Positions 17,224 through 25,468 of a DNA stretch of 64,000 bases are shown piece by piece; within the stretch, counting starts at the first letter, position 1, and every line of letters starts with the position of its first letter. The notes under the pieces were generated by a model, which was not told the origin of the DNA, did not search any database, and worked only from the letters and a program-made list of their open reading frames with translations. Source of the DNA: Telmatospirillum siberiense (GTDB taxonomy: Bacteria > Pseudomonadota > Alphaproteobacteria > Rhodospirillales > Magnetospirillaceae); the NCBI RefSeq assembly GCF_002845745.1, contig NZ_PIUM01000001.1, positions 1-64,000 of the forward strand, read 5' to 3'. The position numbers were made by a program, and so were the translations under genes.

Positions 17224-19377
17224 ATGACCAAGAACACGCATCATTGGCGCTTTTTCCGGGCCGGGGGCTTCGACCAGGCCCGGATCGAAAGCGGGGCCGA
17301 CATCCTGGCCCTCGAAGACCTGGACCAGAAGCTCTGGGTGGCGCTGGCCTGTCCGGTGGAGGGGCTTTATTTCGATGCCGAGATTTTGCGGATGCTCGAC
17401 CGCGACAATGATGGGCGGGTCAGGGCTTCCGACCTGCTGACCGAAGTTCGCTGGCTGAAGAGCGTTCTCGGGGATCCGGAGGAATTGGTCCGGGACGGCG
17501 AGGATTTGAGACTGTCGGCCATCGATGGAACCTCGCCGGAGGGGGCCCGTGTGCTTGCCTCGGCCCGGTGCATCCTGGCCAATCTCGGCCGCCCCGATGC
17601 GCAAACCGTCGCTCTCGCCGATACTTTGGATACCGAACGGATTTTTGCTTCCACCCGGTTCAACGGCGATGGGGTGATTCCGGCGGCGACGGCAGAGGAT
17701 GCGGGAACACGCGCGGTGATCAAGGATATCATCGTCTGTCTGGGGGCGGAAACCGACCGTTCCGGCGCGCCCGGCATCAATCAGCAGAAAATCGACGTTT
17801 TTTATGACGGCATCGTCCGCCATGCGGTCTGGCTCGACCGGGAAAAGGATCTGGACGGCACGGCTGCGGCCGCGGAGACCGTGCTGGTCGTGCGCGACAA
17901 GATTGATGGTTTTTTCCTGCGGTGCCGCCTGGCCGCCTACAGCATCGACGCGGCGGTAATGATCAATCCCGGAGCGGAGGCTTTTTCCTCCCTGGCCGAC
18001 AAGGGCGTGGCCGACAGTTTGGCGATGTTGAGACCGCTGCCGCTGGCGGCGGTGAGCGCCGACGGCATGTTGCCTTTGCAAGATGGCGTCAACCCGGCCT
18101 GGGCGGATGCTTTATCGGCCTTCCGGCGCGAGGCGGTACTTCCTCTTCTGGGCGAGAGGGACCGGTTGAGTGCCGGGGAGTGGGAGGTCATCCTTTCCCG
18201 TTATGCCGGGCGGTTGGAATGGATGGCGGAAAAACCGGAGACACCGGTCGCCGTGCTTGGTGACGCCCGCATTCTCGAGATTCGCGCGGCCGGCGCCAAA
18301 CCCGTTCTCGACGCGCTGATCGGCGAAGACGAAGCCTTGGAGGGCGAGGCCGCGGCCATCGATGCGGTCGAGCGTCTGATCCGGCTGCGGATGGGATTCT
18401 ACCGGCTGGTCAATAATTTCGTTTCCTTCCGGGATTTTTACACACGCCGCAAAGGAGCGGTGTTTCTGGCGGGCACGCTTTACCTCGACGGGCGCAGCGC
18501 CGATTTGTGCATTCGTGTTCAGGACCCCGGCCGTCATGCCGTCCTGGCGGGCCTGTCGCGGATCTATCTCGTTTATTGCGACTGCACCCGCAAAGGCGGT
18601 GGGGAGAAAATATCCATCGCCGCCGCATTCACCGCCGGCGACGCCGATCAATTGATGGTGGGGCGCAACGGGGTCTTTTATGACCGTGATGGAGGCGACT
18701 GGGATGCCACCATCGTCAAGCTGATCGATCATCCCATCAGCGTCCGCCAGGCCTTCTGGTCGCCTTACAAGCAGATGGCGAGGCTGATCAACGAACAGAT
18801 CGGAAAGGTCGCCGCCGCGGCTCAGAACCCCGTACAGGTGGTGCAGTTGGCCGTCACCCCCGCCGCGCCGGCGGCACCCGCGGCGACGCCATCCAAGGCG
18901 CCGGTTTCAGTCGCCCCGCCCGCCGCATCGGCACCGCCGGCTTTCGACGTCGCCCGCTTCGCCGGAATTTTCGCCGCCATCGGTTTGGCTCTGGGAGCCA
19001 TCGGTACCGCCGTGGCGACGGTCGTCACCGGTTTCCTGCGGATGTCCTGGTGGCAAATGCCGCTGGCCACCGCCGGCCTGCTGCTGGTGATCTCCGGGCC
19101 TTCCGTCATCATTGCCTATATGAAATTGCGCCAGCGGAGTCTGGCCCCCATCCTCGACGCCACCGGATGGGCGGTGAACGCGCGCGTGCGCATCAATATT
19201 CCCTTCGGCGGATCACTGACCTCGATGGCCCGCCTGCCGGAGGGAGCCGAGCGGTCTTTGGCCGACCCCTATGCCGAAAAACGCAGGCCCTGGGGGCTCT
19301 ATATCACCCTGCTGGGCGTGCTTCTGGCGGCTTTGGCCGCCTGGCGTTTCGGGTTGGCCGGGTGGCTGCTCGGTTGA
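17224..19377 (+). CDS. EF-hand-containing membrane protein of unknown function
   Basis: A 717-residue protein. One canonical EF-hand loop is visible at residues 59-70 (DRDNDGRVRASD, Asp at 1, 3, 5 and 12), and a degenerate one around STRFNGDGVIPAAT near residue 140. The large N-terminal region has no signal peptide and looks soluble. After an Ala/Pro-rich linker (about residues 535-580) come three hydrophobic segments: FAAIGLALGAIGTAVATVV, ATAGLLLVISGPSVIIAYM and a final WGLYITLLGVLLAALAAW. Between them is the motif DATGWAVNARVRINIPFG. I do not recognise a named family. A calcium-responsive inner-membrane protein is an inference. It is monocistronic, behind the hairpin array. Confidence 0.85.
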   Translation: MTKNTHHWRFFRAGGFDQARIESGADILALEDLDQKLWVALACPVEGLYFDAEILRMLDRDNDGRVRASDLLTEVRWLKSVLGDPEELVRDGEDLRLSAIDGTSPEGARVLASARCILANLGRPDAQTVALADTLDTERIFASTRFNGDGVIPAATAEDAGTRAVIKDIIVCLGAETDRSGAPGINQQKIDVFYDGIVRHAVWLDREKDLDGTAAAAETVLVVRDKIDGFFLRCRLAAYSIDAAVMINPGAEAFSSLADKGVADSLAMLRPLPLAAVSADGMLPLQDGVNPAWADALSAFRREAVLPLLGERDRLSAGEWEVILSRYAGRLEWMAEKPETPVAVLGDARILEIRAAGAKPVLDALIGEDEALEGEAAAIDAVERLIRLRMGFYRLVNNFVSFRDFYTRRKGAVFLAGTLYLDGRSADLCIRVQDPGRHAVLAGLSRIYLVYCDCTRKGGGEKISIAAAFTAGDADQLMVGRNGVFYDRDGGDWDATIVKLIDHPISVRQAFWSPYKQMARLINEQIGKVAAAAQNPVQVVQLAVTPAAPAAPAATPSKAPVSVAPPAASAPPAFDVARFAGIFAAIGLALGAIGTAVATVVTGFLRMSWWQMPLATAGLLLVISGPSVIIAYMKLRQRSLAPILDATGWAVNARVRINIPFGGSLTSMARLPEGAERSLADPYAEKRRPWGLYITLLGVLLAALAAWRFGLAGWLLG

Positions 19378-19394
19378 TGCCGATTCCCAGGTCC

Positions 19395-19817
19395 CTATCT
19401 GACCGCAGGCGTGATCGGAACCGGTCGCCATGTGCCGCCGCAGCTTTGGACGTATGGATAATAGCCGCGCGGATTGTCGCAATAATACCAATAACCGACC
19501 GGTGCCGGGGGTGGTTGGACGACGACGACGGGTGGCGTCGGATAGACATAAGTGACCGGCGGCGGGGCTTCATAGATGGTGTAGGGAGCGCCCCATCCGT
19601 ATGGCTGCCCCCAGTAGGGCGATCCACCCCAGTAGGACGGGCCAAAATCCAGCCGCCAGTTCCATCCGCCGCCATGATGCCTTCCGCCGTCGTGATGTTG
19701 GGCGAGGGCGGGCGTGGAGAGAAGGGCGGAGACGGCTAGCGCCAGGGCGATGACGACGCTTTTTGCCCGATATGCCGGTGGTGCTGGCGAAATGGAGCGC
19801 GGAATCGAAAGGGTCAT
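19395..19817 (-). CDS. Small exported Gly/Tyr/Pro-rich protein with YYPYVQSC motif
   Basis: A 140-residue protein with a signal peptide (hydrophobic stretch SVVIALALAVSALLSTPALA, then cleavage near ALAQ). A low-complexity HHDGGRHHGGG and Tyr/Pro-rich region follows, then a C-terminal motif YYCDNPRGYYPYVQSCGG with a Trp and VP after it. The same C-terminus occurs in the exported protein at 55233-55631. The two cysteines could form a disulfide in the periplasm. Function is unknown. ATG 19817 is chosen because a near-ideal TAAGGAGGTG lies just upstream. It converges on the EF-hand gene. Confidence 0.85.
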   Translation of the reverse strand: MTLSIPRSISPAPPAYRAKSVVIALALAVSALLSTPALAQHHDGGRHHGGGWNWRLDFGPSYWGGSPYWGQPYGWGAPYTIYEAPPPVTYVYPTPPVVVVQPPPAPVGYWYYCDNPRGYYPYVQSCGGTWRPVPITPAVR

Positions 19818-19910
19818 GTCCACCTCCTTAGATCAAAGACATAGGGCAGTCGAAGGTGCGGCGCAATCGGCCTTCAGAGCGCGTTGTGTTTAGATTGACG
19901 CGCGCTCGTT

Positions 19911-19930
19911 AGCCCGAGCGGCGTTTGAGC
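19911..19930 (+). repeat. Dispersed 21-bp quasi-palindrome, copy B
   Basis: AGCCCGAGCGGCGTTTGAGC lacks only the leading A of the repeat seen at 6772-6792. It is followed by a weak stem AAAAAAC-GGA-GTTTTTT (19936-19952) and then the 14-bp hairpin at 19967-20003. The whole gap 19818-20134 has no gene that I can support. Confidence 0.75.
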
Positions 19931-19966
19931 AATTTAAAAAACGGAGTTTTTTCAGCGTCACGCAAA

Positions 19967-20003
19967 CCTAGAGCAGTTCGAGCGAAGCGCGAACTGCTCT
20001 AGG
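19967..20003. repeat. 14-bp perfect inverted repeat
   Basis: CCTAGAGCAGTTCG (19967-19980) and CGAACTGCTCTAGG (19990-20003) are perfect reverse complements around a nine-base loop. No T run follows, so it is not a standard terminator. The CTAGAGCAGTTCG palindrome type is familiar from alphaproteobacterial intergenic regions. Confidence 0.75.
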
Positions 20004-20072
20004 GACTCCGGGGCGATTTGCCCGGCGGGCCTTGGTGTCTTTGAACGGGAGTGGGGAGGAATCATAAACGCC

Positions 20073-20110
20073 AAAAGCGCCGGCACCTGAAAGAAAGGCG
20101 CGGCGCTTTT
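20073..20110 (-). terminator. Probable terminator of rpsU
   Basis: AAAAGCGCCG (20073-20082) is complementary to CGGCGCTTTT (20101-20110). Read on the minus strand this gives a GC stem ending in TTTT, 25 bases after the rpsU stop codon. The loop is long (18 nt) and can form an internal GC pair. Confidence 0.65.
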
Positions 20111-20134
20111 TGCGATTCCTCTGAAGAGGAGGCT

Positions 20135-20338
20135 TTAGAAGCCTTCACGCTCCAGACGCTTGCGCTCCAGTTTGCGGGCACGCCGAACAGCCTCGGCCTT
20201 CTCGCGCGCACGCTTCTCCGAGGGCTTCTCGTAGTTGCGCCGCAATTTCATTTCGCGGAAGACCCCCTCACGCTGCATCTTCTTCTTGAGGGCCTTCAGG
20301 GCTTGATCGACGTTATTGTCACGAACGAGAACCTGCAC
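20135..20338 (-). CDS. rpsU: 30S ribosomal protein bS21
   Basis: A 67-residue basic protein that joins the platform of the 30S subunit and helps start-codon selection. The sequence [20 protein letters not shown], followed by [19 protein letters not shown] and a lysine/arginine-rich tail ending EREGF, is the standard alphaproteobacterial bS21. The start is GTG at 20338 (protein [10 protein letters not shown]...). GAGGAG lies about 12 nt upstream, a little far. An open frame extends further upstream but is not part of the family. Confidence 0.95.
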   Translation of the reverse strand: MQVLVRDNNVDQALKALKKKMQREGVFREMKLRRNYEKPSEKRAREKAEAVRRARKLERKRLEREGF

Positions 20339-20378
20339 GTTGCGCCACCGCTCCTCTAAGCTTTGATCTAAAATGCGA

Positions 20379-20399
20379 GGGACGGCAGAAAGCCGTCCC
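20379..20399 (-). promoter_or_regulatory. 5' leader hairpin of rpsU
   Basis: GGGACGGC and GCCGTCCC form a perfect 8-bp stem with a five-base loop, about 40 nt upstream of the rpsU GTG. On the minus strand it is followed after a few bases by TTTT. It may be an attenuator or a translational control element; there is no direct proof. Confidence 0.45.
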
Positions 20400-20595
20400 G
20401 GGCAAAATTCGGTTCGAACGACGAGCTTGTCGCGCGAAGGGAGGTTACATAACATAAGCCACTTGGCTTGGAAAGCGCGAACTCGTGATTCTTTGTGCTT
20501 TCCGATGTTCCTGCGGGCGCCGCCCTTCAAATTGCCGTCGGTGGCTTTCTACGCGGGACTTTACCCGGCAAGCGCCTCCGCCCATATTGACGCTT

Positions 20596-21171
20596 ATGCC
20601 TACACTCGATATCGCCCTGATGGGAAACCCCGTGCTGGCCAGGTTGGCGTCTCCGGTGGAGGATCCGGGCGATCCTGCCATTGCCGCCCTCGTCGCGGAT
20701 ATGTTGGAGACCATGACCGCCGCCAACGGTGTCGGGCTGGCCGCGCCGCAGGTGGGGCGGTCCTTGCAGTTGGTCATCTTTTCGGTTCCCGCCGAGCGGA
20801 CGGCGGATGGAATTGGTTTTCCGCCGACAGTTCTCATCAATCCGCAGATCGAGCCATTGGGCGATGCGACGGACGAGGCTTACGAGGGATGTTTGTCGGT
20901 GCCGGGTTTGACCGGCCGGGTGCCGCGCTGGCGGACCATCGGTTATCGTGGCCTGGGGAACGACGGAAAACCGATCGAGCGCGAGGTTTCGGGATTTCAT
21001 GCCCGTGTCATTCAACATGAATGCGATCATCTGTGGGGGCGGCTTTATCTATCGCGCATGCGCGATATGAGCAGCCTGGCCTTTGCGGACGAATTGCGGC
21101 GGCAGATTGAGGCGGCACGGGAAGTGGAGCAGCCGGAGACGGCGCCGAGCGCCATGGGAGAGGATGCATGA
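20596..21171 (+). CDS. def: Peptide deformylase
   Basis: A 191-residue enzyme that removes the N-formyl group from nascent proteins. All three family motifs are intact: GVGLAAPQVG (residues 45-54), EGCLSVPG (metal-binding C99), and HECDHL (H141, E142, H145). The start at ATG 20596 gives the usual N-terminus MPTLDIALMGNPVL. It is not beside fmt. It overlaps the COQ9 gene by 4 bp (ATGA), so the two are translated together. A genome of this type normally has another def with fmt, so this may be a second copy. Confidence 0.93.
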   Translation: MPTLDIALMGNPVLARLASPVEDPGDPAIAALVADMLETMTAANGVGLAAPQVGRSLQLVIFSVPAERTADGIGFPPTVLINPQIEPLGDATDEAYEGCLSVPGLTGRVPRWRTIGYRGLGNDGKPIEREVSGFHARVIQHECDHLWGRLYLSRMRDMSSLAFADELRRQIEAAREVEQPETAPSAMGEDA

Positions 21172-21842
21172 GCAACGCGGAAAAGTGGCGTGATCTTCGG
21201 GATCAGCTGGTGTTGGCGACTTTGGACCAAGTCCCCTTCGAGGGCTGGAGCCCGCGGGCCTTGCAGGAGGCTGCGAAAGATCTGGCCCTCGACCCGACGA
21301 TCGCCGAGCGGTTGTTTCCGGGGGGCGCGCTCGAGGCCATCGATCACTTCACCGATTTGGCCGATCGCCGATTGTTGGAGGTTGCGGCCGCGAACGACTT
21401 GGCGGGAATGCGTCGTTCCGAACGGATCCGTTGGCTGATCCGTCAAAGGATCGAGGCCTGGGCCGGGCATCGCGAATCCGTGCGGCGCGCCGTGACCTTC
21501 CTGACCTTGCCGACGCACGGGCATATCGCGGCGCGTTCGAGTTGGCGTACCGCCGATACGATCTGGTACGCCTCCGGCGATGCCGCGACCGATTTCAGCT
21601 ACTACACCAAGCGGGCGACGGTCGCCGCCGTCTATACGGGGACCCTTCTTTACTGGTTGCAGGACGATTCCGAGGATTTCGCCGACAGTTGGGCTTTCCT
21701 CGACCGTCGTCTGGCGGACGCCCTGAAAGTGACCCGTTTACGGACGACGGTGGAAAAGCGGCTTGGCCAATTGCCTAATCCGGTGCGCCTGTTTCTGACC
21801 AGGGCCGGTGAAAAACGCCGTTTCGGGATTCGTCAGGTCTGA
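21168..21842 (+). CDS. COQ9 family ubiquinone biosynthesis protein
   Basis: A 224-residue protein of the COQ9 family. These lipid-binding, TetR-fold-related proteins in eukaryotes present the quinone precursor to the COQ7 hydroxylase. Visible features are VPFEGWSPRALQEAAKDLAL (helix-turn-helix-like N-terminus), FPGGALEAIDHF, and the conserved C-terminal block TADTIWYASGDAATDFSYYTKR followed by LYWLQDDSEDFADSWAFL. The location within an operon with def is common in alphaproteobacteria. A role in ubiquinone synthesis fits the presence of ubiG in the same window. Confidence 0.9.
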   Translation: MSNAEKWRDLRDQLVLATLDQVPFEGWSPRALQEAAKDLALDPTIAERLFPGGALEAIDHFTDLADRRLLEVAAANDLAGMRRSERIRWLIRQRIEAWAGHRESVRRAVTFLTLPTHGHIAARSSWRTADTIWYASGDAATDFSYYTKRATVAAVYTGTLLYWLQDDSEDFADSWAFLDRRLADALKVTRLRTTVEKRLGQLPNPVRLFLTRAGEKRRFGIRQV

Positions 21843-21854
21843 GGCTTCCGGAAA

Positions 21855-22499
21855 TCACTTTCCGTCGGCGGTTTCCTGCTCGGCGACTTTGGCGGCCGCG
21901 TCTGCTGCGGCGTCCCGGGCCCTGTTCTTGCGCCGTTGGCGCAGCCAGTTGATCACGGTGACGCACAAGATGACGGCCACCAGCACGGCGAGGGCCGCCT
22001 GCGAGGATTCTCCGAGATAGGTCTCCAGGACCTTGCCCAGGGTATAGCCGCCCCAGGCGAAGGCATTGGCCCAGACCACGGCGGCAATCAAATTGAGGGT
22101 GAAGAATTTCGCCCGGGACACCCCGGTCATGCCGATGATGAAGGGGCTGATATTGCGCAAGCCGTATATGAACCGGAAAGACAAAATGAAGAGATTTTCC
22201 TGGCGGCGCAGCAGGGTGAAGGCGAATTCCACCTTGCGGGCCATGTTCGGCCATCGCTTGAGCAGGGGGGTGCCGTAGGTGCGGCCGATATAGAACCACG
22301 CCTGATCGCCCCCGAAGCTGCCCAGGAAAGCGAATAGGGCCAAAAGCCAGACATTCAGATGCACGGCGCCGCCCGAGATGAGCGCGCCGGTGACCAGAAC
22401 GACCGTTTCCCCCTCGAGAAAGGTCCAGACCAGGATCACAAGGTAGATCAGCGGGCCATAATTATTGGCGAAATCAACGATCCATTGTTCCAATGACAT
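21855..22499 (-). CDS. DedA/SNARE-associated family membrane protein
   Basis: A 214-residue inner-membrane protein of the DedA (VTT) family, linked to lipid scrambling and membrane homeostasis. It shows ETVVLVTGALISGG, GSFGGDQAWFYIGRTYG, and the conserved RFIYGLRNISPFIIGMTGVSRAKFF segment, with about five hydrophobic stretches. A long polar C-terminal tail (RQRRKNRARDAAADAAAKVA) faces the cytoplasm. ATG 22499 is used; an open frame runs 22 codons further without homology. It converges with the COQ9 gene. Confidence 0.88.
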   Translation of the reverse strand: MSLEQWIVDFANNYGPLIYLVILVWTFLEGETVVLVTGALISGGAVHLNVWLLALFAFLGSFGGDQAWFYIGRTYGTPLLKRWPNMARKVEFAFTLLRRQENLFILSFRFIYGLRNISPFIIGMTGVSRAKFFTLNLIAAVVWANAFAWGGYTLGKVLETYLGESSQAALAVLVAVILCVTVINWLRQRRKNRARDAAADAAAKVAEQETADGK

Positions 22500-22604
22500 G
22501 ACCCAGTTTGGAGCCTGCGGAAGAGCGTGGGGCACAAAATCCCCGCAAACCCAGGCAGGCGTCAATGAAAGATTTGTAGCGAGGACGGTTTTGGCGCGAA
22601 ACTT

Positions 22605-23711
22605 TCAGTTTTTCCCACCCGCTTCGTCGTTACGGGAAAATACCCGTGTCACATGGCCCATTTTTCGGCCGGTTCTTGCTTCCCGCTTGCCGTACAGATG
22701 CAGATGCGCGTCGGGTTCACTTAGAATTGACAACCATTGATTGATATCGTCTCCAATCAAATTTGTCATGACTGCATCCAAATGGCGCTCCGTACTGCCG
22801 AGCGGCAATCCGCAGACCGCACGCACAAGTTGTTCAAACTGATCGGTGGCGCAGGCGTCCATCGTCCAATGCCCCGAGTTGTGTGGGCGCGGCGCCATCT
22901 CGTTGGCCAGCAGCCGCCCATCGGGCGTGACGAAGAGTTCGACGGCGAGCAGTCCGACCAGTTCCAATTTCTCGGCTGTCCGCAATGCGATCTCCTCGGC
23001 CCGGAGGGCGAGGGCGGGCGTTACCGGAGCCGGCGCGATCGTCTGATCGAGGATATGATTGCGGTGACGATTTTCGACGACGTCGAAACAGCGTGCGGTT
23101 CCATCGGCGCCACGGGCGACGATGACCGAAGCCTCCCGTTCGAAACCGACGAAACTTTCCAGGATGGCCGGGACGCCTTTCATCTCGGCCCAGGCCTCGT
23201 CGAGCGACGTGGTGGCGTCGATTTTGACCTGGCCTTTTCCGTCATATCCGAAACGCGCGGTTTTCAGCACGGAAGGCCGTCCCAACTCCGCGACGGCACG
23301 CTCAAGATCCGTCCGGTCGGCGACCGGGCGCCAGCCGGCCGTCTCGACACCGATGGCGTTGAAGAACGATTTCTCGACGACGCGGTCCTGCGCCGTTTCC
23401 AGCACGCGCCATCCCGGGCGGACCGTCACCCTCTGTGAAAGCACGCGCACGCTTTCCGCCGGAATGTTCTCGAATTCGAAAGTCACCACATCGACAAGCT
23501 CGGCAAAACGCGCCAATGCCTCGCGGTCCTCGTAGGCCGCGACGGTGGCCGTAGCCACATGGGATGCCGGGCAGTCGGCCTCGGGGCAGAAAACGTGGCA
23601 GCGATAGCCCAGGCGGGCGGCGGCCAGGGCCGTCATGCGCCCAAGCTGACCACCGCCGATGATGCCGATGGTCGCTCCCGGGGGGATCACGCTTGGCCGA
23701 TCAACCGACAT
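22605..23711 (-). CDS. purK: 5-(carboxyamino)imidazole ribonucleotide synthase
   Basis: A 368-residue ATP-grasp enzyme that carboxylates AIR to N5-CAIR in purine synthesis. The N-terminus [20 protein letters not shown] is the family's nucleotide-fold signature. [12 protein letters not shown] (ATP-grasp loop), [14 protein letters not shown] and [28 protein letters not shown] follow. The start [12 protein letters not shown] at 23711 is preferred to an upstream extension and overlaps the purE stop by 11 bp. It forms an operon purE-purK. Confidence 0.96.
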   Translation of the reverse strand: MSVDRPSVIPPGATIGIIGGGQLGRMTALAAARLGYRCHVFCPEADCPASHVATATVAAYEDREALARFAELVDVVTFEFENIPAESVRVLSQRVTVRPGWRVLETAQDRVVEKSFFNAIGVETAGWRPVADRTDLERAVAELGRPSVLKTARFGYDGKGQVKIDATTSLDEAWAEMKGVPAILESFVGFEREASVIVARGADGTARCFDVVENRHRNHILDQTIAPAPVTPALALRAEEIALRTAEKLELVGLLAVELFVTPDGRLLANEMAPRPHNSGHWTMDACATDQFEQLVRAVCGLPLGSTERHLDAVMTNLIGDDINQWLSILSEPDAHLHLYGKREARTGRKMGHVTRVFSRNDEAGGKN

Positions 23712-24210
23712 GGGTCTCGTCGTCACTGGGGATTTCGGCCACCGACGCTGTCTGACGGGACCGCCAGGCATCCAGGCGCCGCGCGAGAGCGGGGTCGGTC
23801 AGGGCCAAGACCGCGGCGGCCAACAATCCGCCGTTGATGGCTCCGGATTTGCCGATGGCCAGCGTGCCGACCGGGATGCCGCCCGGCATCTGGGCGATCG
23901 ACAGCAGGCTGTCCATTCCCTTCAACGCCTTGCTCTCGATCGGGACGCCGAAGACCGGAAGCGGCGTCATGGCGGCGGTCATGCCGGGGAGATGGGCGGC
24001 GCCGCCGGCTCCGGCGATGATCACCTTGATGCCGCGATCACGCGCGCTCTTCGCGTAGTCGCAAAGGCGGTCGGGGGTGCGGTGGGCTGAAACGATACGA
24101 GTTTCGAAGGTGACGCCCAGGGCCTCGAGTGTTTCGGCGGCATGCCGCATCGTCGGCCAGTCCGACTGGCTGCCCATGATGATGCCGACAAGAGCCTCTG
24201 CCATTTCCAT
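23701..24210 (-). CDS. purE: N5-carboxyaminoimidazole ribonucleotide mutase
   Basis: A 169-residue class I PurE that converts N5-CAIR to CAIR. Family motifs are [13 protein letters not shown] (residues 9-21), [10 protein letters not shown] (catalytic His), [13 protein letters not shown] and [27 protein letters not shown]. The start at 24210 has GAGGAC just upstream; ATG 24204 is an alternative. The gene is followed by purK with overlapping ends. Confidence 0.97.
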   Translation of the reverse strand: MEMAEALVGIIMGSQSDWPTMRHAAETLEALGVTFETRIVSAHRTPDRLCDYAKSARDRGIKVIIAGAGGAAHLPGMTAAMTPLPVFGVPIESKALKGMDSLLSIAQMPGGIPVGTLAIGKSGAINGGLLAAAVLALTDPALARRLDAWRSRQTASVAEIPSDDETHVG

Positions 24211-24382
24211 CCGTCCTCAAGAAACCATGAGCGTGCGCGGGAAAGGCGGCATTATAGGAGCCGGCCGGTCGAACGCAAGTGAAGCTCTGATGAGCCTGGT
24301 CGGGCGCGCGTTTCATGGAAAAATCGCTTTCGGCGTGATAAAGTTCACGCGCTAATCTCGTTGTCCGGGTTTAGGTGCGCGG

Positions 24383-25147
24383 ATGGATGATATCGGGTCA
24401 GCGGCACGCATTCCGGCGGATCGGAGCAATTCCGGCGGCCGCCAGACCGGTTATCCGGCGGGGCGGCGGTCACCGCCGGCGGCGCCGGTTCGTCGAAGTA
24501 CGGAGGATGACGTCCTGGGGGCGCCGAATGGAATGTTTCCCCAATCGGCCGAACAGTCCATCGCCGCTCTCGTCGACGAAGTGGAGCGGTTGCGCCACGA
24601 AGTGGATCTGGCGCGCCATTATGAGATTTTTTTGGGGGAAGAGGCTGATCGCCATCCGGTTCTGCCGGTCTTGAACCGTCGCGCGTTGCTGCGCGCCCTT
24701 GGGCCCATGCTGGTCGCCACCGAACAGGCGGAAATTTCCGGATCCCTGCTTTACATCCATGTCGGGGGAATCGAGAAATTACGCGATAGGCATGGTCTGG
24801 CCGCCAGCGACGCGGCTCTCCTGCAGGTGGCGCAGGTCATGCGGGGGGAGCTTCGTCAGACGGATCTCCTGGCCTATTTGGACGGTGGCGATTTTGCCGT
24901 CGCCCTGGCGCTGGCCGCTCCGCAGGCGGCCGCCGACAAGGCGCGCGCCCTGGCCGACTTGCTGGCCGCCCTGCCGGTGCAATGGGAGGGCGAGCCGTTT
25001 TCTTTCCCGGTTGCCTTTGGGTTGGCCCATTTTCATTCGGAACGCTCGGCCGAGGAGACGCTGAACCTGGCGGACGCGGTCCGGCGGGGTGTCGCCCAGC
25101 CGGATGGAGCGCCCATCGACACCGAGGCCGAGGGAGAAAACATCTGA
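24383..25147 (+). CDS. Degenerate GGDEF-domain protein
   Basis: A 254-residue protein. After a disordered N-terminus (about 60 residues, Pro/Arg-rich) comes a short coiled coil (ALVDEVERLRHEVDLARHYE), then a GGDEF-like domain. LPVLNRRALLRALG matches the usual DxLTgLxNRRxf start, but the signature GG(D/E)EF is replaced by LDGGDFAVAL and the metal-binding Asp region reads LLYIHVGGIEK. Diguanylate cyclase activity is therefore unlikely. It could be a GTP- or c-di-GMP-binding or scaffold protein. It converges with the YdcH gene. Confidence 0.75.
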   Translation: MDDIGSAARIPADRSNSGGRQTGYPAGRRSPPAAPVRRSTEDDVLGAPNGMFPQSAEQSIAALVDEVERLRHEVDLARHYEIFLGEEADRHPVLPVLNRRALLRALGPMLVATEQAEISGSLLYIHVGGIEKLRDRHGLAASDAALLQVAQVMRGELRQTDLLAYLDGGDFAVALALAAPQAAADKARALADLLAALPVQWEGEPFSFPVAFGLAHFHSERSAEETLNLADAVRRGVAQPDGAPIDTEAEGENI

Positions 25148-25162
25148 ACCGAATTGCGTCGT

Positions 25163-25369
25163 TCAGGCGATGATGTCAGGAACCAGGGCGTTTTCCAGCC
25201 GGGTGATCTGGTCTTTGAGCAGAAGTTTCCGCTTCTTCAACCGCCCGACCTGCAGTTGGTTGACCGTCATGCCGGCGGAAAGCCGCTGTATGACCTCATC
25301 GAGGTCGCGATGCTCGGTTCGCAGATCCTCTAATCGGCGTCTTAATTCGTCCGTGTTATCGTCGATCAT
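25163..25369 (-). CDS. YdcH (DUF465) family small coiled-coil protein
   Basis: A 68-residue protein with the DUF465 pattern: LRTEHRDLDEVIQRL, then QVGRLKKRKLLLKDQITRLE, ending PDIIA. It is predicted almost entirely helical. Function is unknown across the family, although copies are common in alphaproteobacteria. ATG 25369 gives the family N-terminus MIDDNTDELRRRLEDL. Confidence 0.88.
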   Translation of the reverse strand: MIDDNTDELRRRLEDLRTEHRDLDEVIQRLSAGMTVNQLQVGRLKKRKLLLKDQITRLENALVPDIIA

Positions 25370-25468
25370 TTCCGCTGCCCGTCGCACACCGGATTGACAC
25401 TAGCAGAACGTCGGGGAAAACGGTATGCCATGTTTGGGCGCCCAGACGAAACCGATAGGATATTGTCC

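Noticed and set aside
16847-17237. Short minus-strand open frames through the hairpin array after pntB
   Set aside because: Their sequence comes from the inverted repeats, and one runs into pntB. No start signal or homology.
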